Shown one piece after another: positions 22,989 through 27,712 of a DNA stretch of 27,712 nt; position 1 is the first letter of the stretch; every line of letters starts with the position of its first letter. A program made the position numbers and the translations under genes. Below the pieces are notes generated by a model. That model worked only from the letters and a program-made list of their open reading frames with translations, searched no databases and had not been told where the DNA came from. The stretch is from Candidatus Gastranaerophilales bacterium (GTDB taxonomy: Bacteria; Cyanobacteriota; Vampirovibrionia; Gastranaerophilales; Gastranaerophilaceae), in contig CANROV010000004.1 in NCBI GenBank assembly GCA_947632315.1, positions 1-27,712 on the forward strand, written 5' to 3'.

Positions 22989-24817
22989 TCTAATTTGAAT
23001 TGGTTTTGATATTCTTCTTTACCGGTTAAAGAATTTTGTTCTTCTTTTAACAGAACAAAGTTCTCTAAGACTAGCACGTCTAAATCGGTATACATAAAAC
23101 ATTTATATGCATTTTCAGGCGTATTTACTATTGGTTCGCCTCTTATATTAAAAGAAGTATTTACTACAACTGAACATGCCGTCATTTTTTTGAACTCATT
23201 AATTATATTCCAATATCTTGGATTAACTTTTTTTGATACTGTTTGAATACGAGCGGAGTAATTAACGTGAGTTATGGCAGGCAAAGTTGAACGATATGCT
23301 TTTAATTTATCTATCCCTTTATATTCTTTTTCTTCATCGGTAAGTTCGGTTTTTATTTTATCCGAAACAGACTGAGTTAAAAGCATATAAGGTGATTTTT
23401 TCCCCGGTTTTATTGCAAAATAATTTTCAACATCTTCTTCTAAACAGCTTGGTGCAAATGGTCTGAATGATTCACGTTTTTTTATTGCTAAATTAAGATT
23501 TCTTTGCATTTCTCTGTTTCTTGGGTCTGCTAATATGCTTCTGTTTCCTAATGCTCTTGGCCCATATTCCATTCTTCCCGCAAAATGACCAATGCTTTTA
23601 CCTTCTGAAATATATTTAGCTATTATAACGGCTGTTTCTTCATCAGTATTGTATTTTGTATATTTAGCACCATATTTGTTTAGAGTTTCCAAAATTTCTT
23701 CGTCAGAATATTTTGGCCCTAATAAGCTTCCAAATTGCGAATCATCAGGATTGACTTTACGCTCATTATTTAATCCCATATAATAAACAGCAAGTACAGC
23801 ACCTAATGCACCGCCTGCATCACCTGACGCAGGCTGTATCCAAATATTATCAAACGGCCCGTTCTTTAATATATTCCCATTAGATACACAATTTAATGCT
23901 ACTCCGCCGGCTAAACATAAGTTCTTTAAACCTGTTTGTTTATAAACATAATTTGCCAGTTTTAAAATTATTTCTTCCGTGACTGCCTGAATACTTGCTG
24001 CTATATCCATATCATTTTGAGTTAGTGCGCTTTCAGGTTTTCTGGGCGGGCGGTTAAATAATTCTTCAAACTTTTTGTTATACATGTAATCAGTTGTGCA
24101 ATACCCAAAATACTCCTGATTGAGCCAAAATGAACCATCTTCTTTTACATCAATTAGCTTTTCAAGTATTAAATCTTTGTAAATAGGTTCTCCATACGGT
24201 GCTAATCCCATTACTTTATATTCACCGGAATTAACCTTGAATCCTAAAAATCCCGTAAAAGTACTGTATAATAATCCTAAAGAATGAGGAAATTCTATTT
24301 TCTCTTTTATTTCAACTTTATTCCCTTTCCCTATTCCCCAGGTCGTAGTGTCCCACTCCCCGACACCATCCAAACAAAGAATTGCAGCTTCTTCAAACGG
24401 AGAAGGGAAAAACGCACTTGCACAGTGTGATTCGTGATGTGTTGTAAAATATATAGGACATTTTAGCCTTTTTTCAAAATGTTTATCTATTTGACCCGGA
24501 ATAAATAATTTTTTGTTCATCCATACAGGCATGGCGTTCATAAAGCTTTTCATGCTCATAGGAACAAATGCCATTGCTGTTTCAAGTATTCTTTCAAATT
24601 TTATGAACGGCTTTTCATAATATACTACTCCGTCTAATTCTTCAGGTTCAATCCCCGCTTCTTTTAAGCAATAATTAACGGCATTAATAGGATATTCGCT
24701 ATCCTGCTTGATTCTTGTAAATCTTTCTTCCTGTGCAGCTGCTATTATTTCCCCGTCTTTTATTATTGCTGCCGCACTGTCATGGTAATATGCACTTATT
24801 CCTAATAAATATGTCAT
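22985..24817 (-). CDS. NodU/CmcH-family carbamoyltransferase
   Basis: The product is a 610-residue O-carbamoyltransferase, a family that uses carbamoyl phosphate and ATP to place a carbamoyl group on a hydroxyl of a natural product, sugar or lipid. The N-terminal Kae1-like domain begins L-L-G-I-S-A-Y-Y-H-D-S-A-A-A and has the metal/adenylate histidines in T-H-H-E-S-H-C-A-S-A, plus L-D-G-V-G-E and L-A-G-G-V-A-L-N-C. The C-terminal YrdC-like part carries G-P-R-A-L-G-N-R-S-I-L, R-P-F-A-P and N-I-R-G-E-P-I-V. The gene is last in an operon after an SxtJ-like gene, nine bases away, and two mini membrane proteins. This set recurs with such enzymes. The acceptor is unknown. Confidence 0.93.
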   Translation of the reverse strand: MTYLLGISAYYHDSAAAIIKDGEIIAAAQEERFTRIKQDSEYPINAVNYCLKEAGIEPEELDGVVYYEKPFIKFERILETAMAFVPMSMKSFMNAMPVWMNKKLFIPGQIDKHFEKRLKCPIYFTTHHESHCASAFFPSPFEEAAILCLDGVGEWDTTTWGIGKGNKVEIKEKIEFPHSLGLLYSTFTGFLGFKVNSGEYKVMGLAPYGEPIYKDLILEKLIDVKEDGSFWLNQEYFGYCTTDYMYNKKFEELFNRPPRKPESALTQNDMDIAASIQAVTEEIILKLANYVYKQTGLKNLCLAGGVALNCVSNGNILKNGPFDNIWIQPASGDAGGALGAVLAVYYMGLNNERKVNPDDSQFGSLLGPKYSDEEILETLNKYGAKYTKYNTDEETAVIIAKYISEGKSIGHFAGRMEYGPRALGNRSILADPRNREMQRNLNLAIKKRESFRPFAPSCLEEDVENYFAIKPGKKSPYMLLTQSVSDKIKTELTDEEKEYKGIDKLKAYRSTLPAITHVNYSARIQTVSKKVNPRYWNIINEFKKMTACSVVVNTSFNIRGEPIVNTPENAYKCFMYTDLDVLVLENFVLLKEEQNSLTGKEEYQNQFKLD

Positions 24818-24826
24818 TGTTTCCGC

Positions 24827-25204
24827 CTAAAATTGATATTCGTAATTAGTTTCATTATTTTCATTCTTTTTCCAATAAGAATTAACTTCAGGCTTTGTTA
24901 ATATAAGCCTGTCTCTTTTTACAAGTTTCATCAAAAGTCCCGTTGGAATTACTACAAATATATATCCTATAAATAATATTATTATAGCAATATATTTTCC
25001 GAAAAAATTTCCTGCTTTTGTTAATATGTCTTTAAAGATTTTTGCAAATTTCTTGGATACAAAGCAGATAAAAGATAATATCAAAAATATTCCTATTATT
25101 ATTAATCCCAGCTTAAGCATAGAATGTCTATACAGTATAAATGCAGGAATCCAGGGCAATATCATTAATGTTATTGCAAATTTTGTATATTCGTTTATTT
25201 TCAT
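24827..25204 (-). CDS. SxtJ-like membrane protein
   Basis: The predicted product is 125 residues, with about three or four hydrophobic segments (about residues 9-25, 29-49 and 68-92). It ends in a conserved-looking cytoplasmic tail: R-D-R-L-I-L-T-K-P, then S-Y-W-K-K-N and a final Q-F. The helix arrangement, the [G/R]-[K/R]-D-x-L motif and the S-Y-W before an acidic end fit the SxtJ family, found beside carbamoyltransferases including that of the saxitoxin cluster. The biochemical role is not known. TAGGAA from the previous gene's stop serves as ribosome site before the ATG. The carbamoyltransferase follows after nine bases. Confidence 0.75.
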   Translation of the reverse strand: MKINEYTKFAITLMILPWIPAFILYRHSMLKLGLIIIGIFLILSFICFVSKKFAKIFKDILTKAGNFFGKYIAIIILFIGYIFVVIPTGLLMKLVKRDRLILTKPEVNSYWKKNENNETNYEYQF

Positions 25205-25214
25205 AAAATATTTC

Positions 25215-25331
25215 CTATAATATTGTATAAGGGTATGGTTCTATTTGCGGGGCAAATAATTTTTGCAGTAATAATACTATTAAAAATAATACAACCATTA
25301 TTATAAAAATAATCAGGCATATTTTTCTCAT
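25215..25331 (-). CDS. 38-residue single-span mini protein, DUF5989-like tail
   Basis: The predicted product is only 38 residues: M-R-K, one hydrophobic helix (about residues 4-22), then a tail ending P-Y-P-Y-T-I-L. The tail parallels the P-F-I-Y-T-I-I end of the 51-residue protein just upstream, so the two look like relatives. The preceding stop, TAGGGA, doubles as the ribosome site, and its own stop, TAGGAA, does the same for the SxtJ-like gene. This repeated junction argues for real translation. It is too short for automated gene calling. Confidence 0.6.
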   Translation of the reverse strand: MRKICLIIFIIMVVLFLIVLLLQKLFAPQIEPYPYTIL

Positions 25332-25341
25332 AGATTATTCC

Positions 25342-25497
25342 CTATATTATTGTATAAATAAAAGGTGATACAGGCGATGTTCCTATAGATATAACTAATA
25401 TTAAAAGCAATAGAAATACTATGACCGGAACAATCCAGTAAACTTTTTTACTCCAAATAAATTTAAAAAATTCAAAAATTATATTATGCCTTTTCAT
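25342..25497 (-). CDS. DUF5989-like mini membrane protein
   Basis: The predicted product is 51 residues: a short N-terminal helix (F-E-F-F-K-F-I-W-S-K-K-V-Y-W), one membrane span (about residues 21-38), and a tail S-P-V-S-P-F-I-Y-T-I-I. This matches the shape of DUF5989 proteins, which have F-L/W-x-x-K-K-W-W, a single span and an A-P-F-I-Y-T-L-F type end and occur next to SxtJ and carbamoyltransferase genes. Its start lies 14 bases inside the 3' end of the TPR gene, and GAGGAAAAA just upstream of the ATG can serve as ribosome site. The function of the family is not established. Confidence 0.72.
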   Translation of the reverse strand: MKRHNIIFEFFKFIWSKKVYWIVPVIVFLLLLILVISIGTSPVSPFIYTII

Positions 25498-27265
25498 TTT
25501 TTTCCTCATCTTCTATCTTTAATTTTAATTCTAAAGCTTCTTCGTGTTCCGGTAAAATATTTAAAATTTCTTCAATATGTTCTTTAGCATGTTCATAATC
25601 TTTTTGGAAGTATTTGCATTTAGCCAGGTTATAAATTGCATCAATAGCGGAAGGAATGGATAACCGAATTAAAGAAAATAAAGTATAAGCTTGATTATAT
25701 TCTTCCATTTCCATATAAGTTTTTGCTAAAGCATTAGTAATATTCATATCAGGGTTTAAAGTATATGCATCTTCCAAAAGTTGTTTTGCATTTTCATAAT
25801 TTTTTTCAAAATAATAAATTTGACCTAAATTATATAAAACTTGAACATTTTGAGGCTCTGTTTCAATAGCTTTTAATAAAAGCTTTTTTGCTTCTTTTAT
25901 ATTGTTCATTGACATATAATTAATAGCTATTCTTGCTATCATATATACAGGAATATTTTCTTGTTTTAAAAGCTTATTATAATATTTTTTTGCGTTTGTA
26001 AAATCTGACATTACGTGATAGTAATTACCTAATTCAAACAGAACATAAATATTGTCAGGTGCTATTTTATATGCATTTTTAAAATATATATCCGCTTTAT
26101 CAAAGAATTTTCTTGAAAGATAAATTATTCCTAAATCTTTGTAGGCAAACGCAAAATCCGGTGCCATTTCTATAATTTGTTTTAATATTTCTTCCGCTTT
26201 ATCAGTTTCATTTGTTTTTGCACACAAAACAGCATACTCGTATAAAATTTGAGGTGTTGTAAATCCTGATTGAATAACGTCAAAATATAATATACGTGCA
26301 GCTTCTAATTGATTAGTCCTTGAATATAACGAAGCGAGGTGAAGTTTTAAATGTATTGAATTTAAATTAAAGGTTAATAATTTATCAATAATTTCAATAG
26401 CTTTATCAAGTTTCCCAAGTCCGTCATATGCGCAGGCAAGATTGTATCTGTAATTCTCTTTATCGGGATATTCACTGCATAATTTACTAAATAACTCTAC
26501 CGCAGTTTCGAATTCACCACATTTCAATGCTGCAGTTGAATATATATTTAGGTATGTAATATCATTACTAATATCGTATGCCTTTTTTAGGTATTTAAAA
26601 GCTGATTTATAGTCTTCCTTTGAGAAGAAGGAAAGTCCTATATTATATAGGATACCTGTATCTTTAGGCGAGATTTCCAAAGCTTTATTGTAATATTCAA
26701 TAGCGTGTTCACTATCATTTATTTTGAAATATATATATCCTATTTTAGAGTAATATTTAAATTTATCATCAGAATATTCAAGTGCTTTTTGAAGATAATC
26801 AATCGCTTTAGTAAAATCTGACATTTCAAAAGCTGCACCTGACAGGACTTCATATATCTGAACATCTTCCGGATTAATAGAAATCATTTTTTCTTCAATT
26901 TGTTTGAGACGTTCATAATTTTTTTGTTTTGAGTAAACAACAACAAGACTCTTATATGCGTCAATATAGTCTTCTCGAAGTTCAATAACTTTGTTTAAGA
27001 GTTTTTCAGCCTCATCATATTCATTTTTTGAAATATAAATTGTTGCAAGATAAAACAGACTAAGTGCATCATCGCTGTTTTTGTTAACTAAATAATTAAA
27101 ATTTTCAAAAGCTTCGTCGTATAAATTTAAATTTATATTGCATAAACCTAAAAGTCTGTGTAATTCAATACTTTCAGAGTCTTGTTCCAAACTTAAGACA
27201 ATTAATTCTTTGGCTTTTAAGAAATCACCACTATCAATATATGTGTATATATTTTGAATATCCAT
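25484..27265 (-). CDS. Long TPR-repeat protein
   Basis: The predicted product is 593 residues, built almost entirely of tetratricopeptide repeats, about 16 of them, from residue 3 to about 580. Clear ones read A-I-E-Y-Y-N-K-A-L-E-I-S-P, A-F-K-Y-L-K-K-A-Y-D-I-S and A-K-Q-L-L-E-D-A-Y-T-L-N-P. It ends in a charged tail (E-D-E-E-K-N-E-K-A). No signal peptide or enzyme domain is present. This should be a large curved scaffold. It is first in the operon with the mini proteins, SxtJ-like protein and carbamoyltransferase: the next gene starts within its last codons. It might hold that enzyme or its substrate, which is an inference from position. AGG lies about nine bases before the ATG. Confidence 0.9.
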   Translation of the reverse strand: MDIQNIYTYIDSGDFLKAKELIVLSLEQDSESIELHRLLGLCNINLNLYDEAFENFNYLVNKNSDDALSLFYLATIYISKNEYDEAEKLLNKVIELREDYIDAYKSLVVVYSKQKNYERLKQIEEKMISINPEDVQIYEVLSGAAFEMSDFTKAIDYLQKALEYSDDKFKYYSKIGYIYFKINDSEHAIEYYNKALEISPKDTGILYNIGLSFFSKEDYKSAFKYLKKAYDISNDITYLNIYSTAALKCGEFETAVELFSKLCSEYPDKENYRYNLACAYDGLGKLDKAIEIIDKLLTFNLNSIHLKLHLASLYSRTNQLEAARILYFDVIQSGFTTPQILYEYAVLCAKTNETDKAEEILKQIIEMAPDFAFAYKDLGIIYLSRKFFDKADIYFKNAYKIAPDNIYVLFELGNYYHVMSDFTNAKKYYNKLLKQENIPVYMIARIAINYMSMNNIKEAKKLLLKAIETEPQNVQVLYNLGQIYYFEKNYENAKQLLEDAYTLNPDMNITNALAKTYMEMEEYNQAYTLFSLIRLSIPSAIDAIYNLAKCKYFQKDYEHAKEHIEEILNILPEHEEALELKLKIEDEEKNEKA

Positions 27266-27287
27266 AAAATTAACCTGATAATAATTT

Positions 27288-27315
27288 ATTATAACAGATA
27301 AACTATATATAACAA
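27288..27315 (-). promoter_or_regulatory. Promoter of the carbamoyltransferase operon
   Basis: On the minus strand, TTGTTA (27315 to 27310), a 16-base spacer and TATAAT (27293 to 27288) preceded by TGT. Transcription would start near 27281, 16 bases before the TPR gene's ATG. Confidence 0.5.
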
Positions 27316-27320
27316 CACAA

Positions 27321-27349
27321 TTGAAAAAAAAGCATTTTTATGTTCTAAT
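27321..27349 (+). promoter_or_regulatory. ndk promoter
   Basis: TTGAAA at 27321-27326, a 17-base spacer, and TCTAAT at 27344-27349 preceded by TGT (extended -10). Start near 27356. It is back-to-back with the divergent operon promoter. Confidence 0.5.
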
Positions 27350-27382
27350 AATAAGGATAATATCGGGAAAAGGGGGAATAAT

Positions 27383-27712
27383 ATGGCAGAAAGAACTTTT
27401 ATAGCTATAAAGCCTGATGGAGTTAAAAGAAATTTAATCGGAAGAATTATTACACGGTTTGAAGAAAAAGGCTATAAAATTATAGGACTAAAGCTTTTAC
27501 TGCCTACATTGGAACATGCCGAAAAACATTATGCGGAACATAAGGGTAAACCGTTTTATCAAAGACTTATAAATTATATAACTTCAGGGCCAATTGTTGC
27601 CATGGTTGTTGAAGGGCCAAATGTTATTGCCGAATCAAGAAGAATGATGGGAGCAACAAAACCTGAAAATGCCGAAGCAGGTACTATTCGTTTTGAATTT
27701 GCCGTAAGTCAG
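27383..27712 (+). CDS. ndk: Nucleoside diphosphate kinase (partial, 3' end outside window)
   Basis: The enzyme moves the terminal phosphate between nucleoside triphosphates and diphosphates. The first 110 codons are visible: M-A-E-R-T-F-I-A-I-K-P-D-G-V-K-R at the start with the conserved K-P-D-G-V, then H-Y-A-E-H-K-G-K-P-F-Y and S-G-P-I-V-A-M-V-V-E-G. M-M-G-A-T-K-P-E-N-A and G-T-I-R follow. The active-site His lies just beyond the edge. The stretch after G-T-I-R reads F-E-F-A-V-S-Q, where most bacterial enzymes have G-D-[F/Y]. A GGGGG ribosome site lies six bases before the ATG. Confidence 0.95.
   Translation, partial: MAERTFIAIKPDGVKRNLIGRIITRFEEKGYKIIGLKLLLPTLEHAEKHYAEHKGKPFYQRLINYITSGPIVAMVVEGPNVIAESRRMMGATKPENAEAGTIRFEFAVSQ

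Overview
The window is AT-rich, gene-dense bacterial DNA. Several features point to a Gastranaerophilales-like member of the Vampirovibrionia/Melainabacteria, the non-photosynthetic sister group of Cyanobacteria. These are the very low GC content outside one island, a first gene resembling the cyanobacterial DUF1822 family, a YidC carrying a large extracytoplasmic insertion as in cyanobacterial YidC, a desulfoferrodoxin indicating an anaerobe that meets oxygen, and small proteins beginning with a V-[S/N]-F motif. The assignment is an inference from protein features, not from a marker gene.

Layout. 1-1671: the first 557 codons of a minus-strand protein with a DUF1822-like head, a zinc-finger-like motif and a long acidic tail that becomes a perfect 96-bp tandem repeat at the window edge. 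1672-4904: a small Lys-rich/hydrophobic protein, prephenate dehydratase (pheA), a phosphohexomutase and a tiny secreted protein. 5068-6654: a uridine-kinase-like P-loop kinase, then a GC-rich 0.4-kb island with no convincing gene and a T8C10 tract, then another small membrane protein. 6725-8408: miaA and an overlapping multi-pass membrane protein. 8521-14088: a same-strand run of family 2 glycosyltransferase, yidC, queA and a GT-C-type membrane glycosyltransferase candidate. 14264-15637: a GAF plus HD-GYP protein whose metal-binding dyad is lost. 15641-21220: a minus-strand run, transcribed in the order ROK glucokinase, holA, holB, nitrilase-family amidase, PBP4-type DacB, superoxide reductase. 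21327-22988: an RluB-type pseudouridine synthase and a TPR protein. 22985-27265: a minus-strand operon, transcribed as a long TPR protein, two unlisted mini membrane proteins (one DUF5989-like, 51 aa; one 38 aa), an SxtJ-like membrane protein and a NodU-family carbamoyltransferase. 27383-end: the start of ndk.

How the genes fit together. Most genes are housekeeping: aromatic amino acids, sugar phosphates, tRNA and rRNA modification, the DNA polymerase III clamp loader, peptidoglycan trimming, membrane insertion. The most interesting accessory unit is the TPR, mini-protein, mini-protein, SxtJ, carbamoyltransferase operon. It looks like a membrane-associated system that carbamoylates an unidentified product. 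Other points of note are the pseudo-HD-GYP protein, the foreign-composition island, leaderless or nearly leaderless promoters, and a strong inverted repeat over the start of the superoxide reductase gene. No tRNA, rRNA, CRISPR array or intact insertion sequence was seen.
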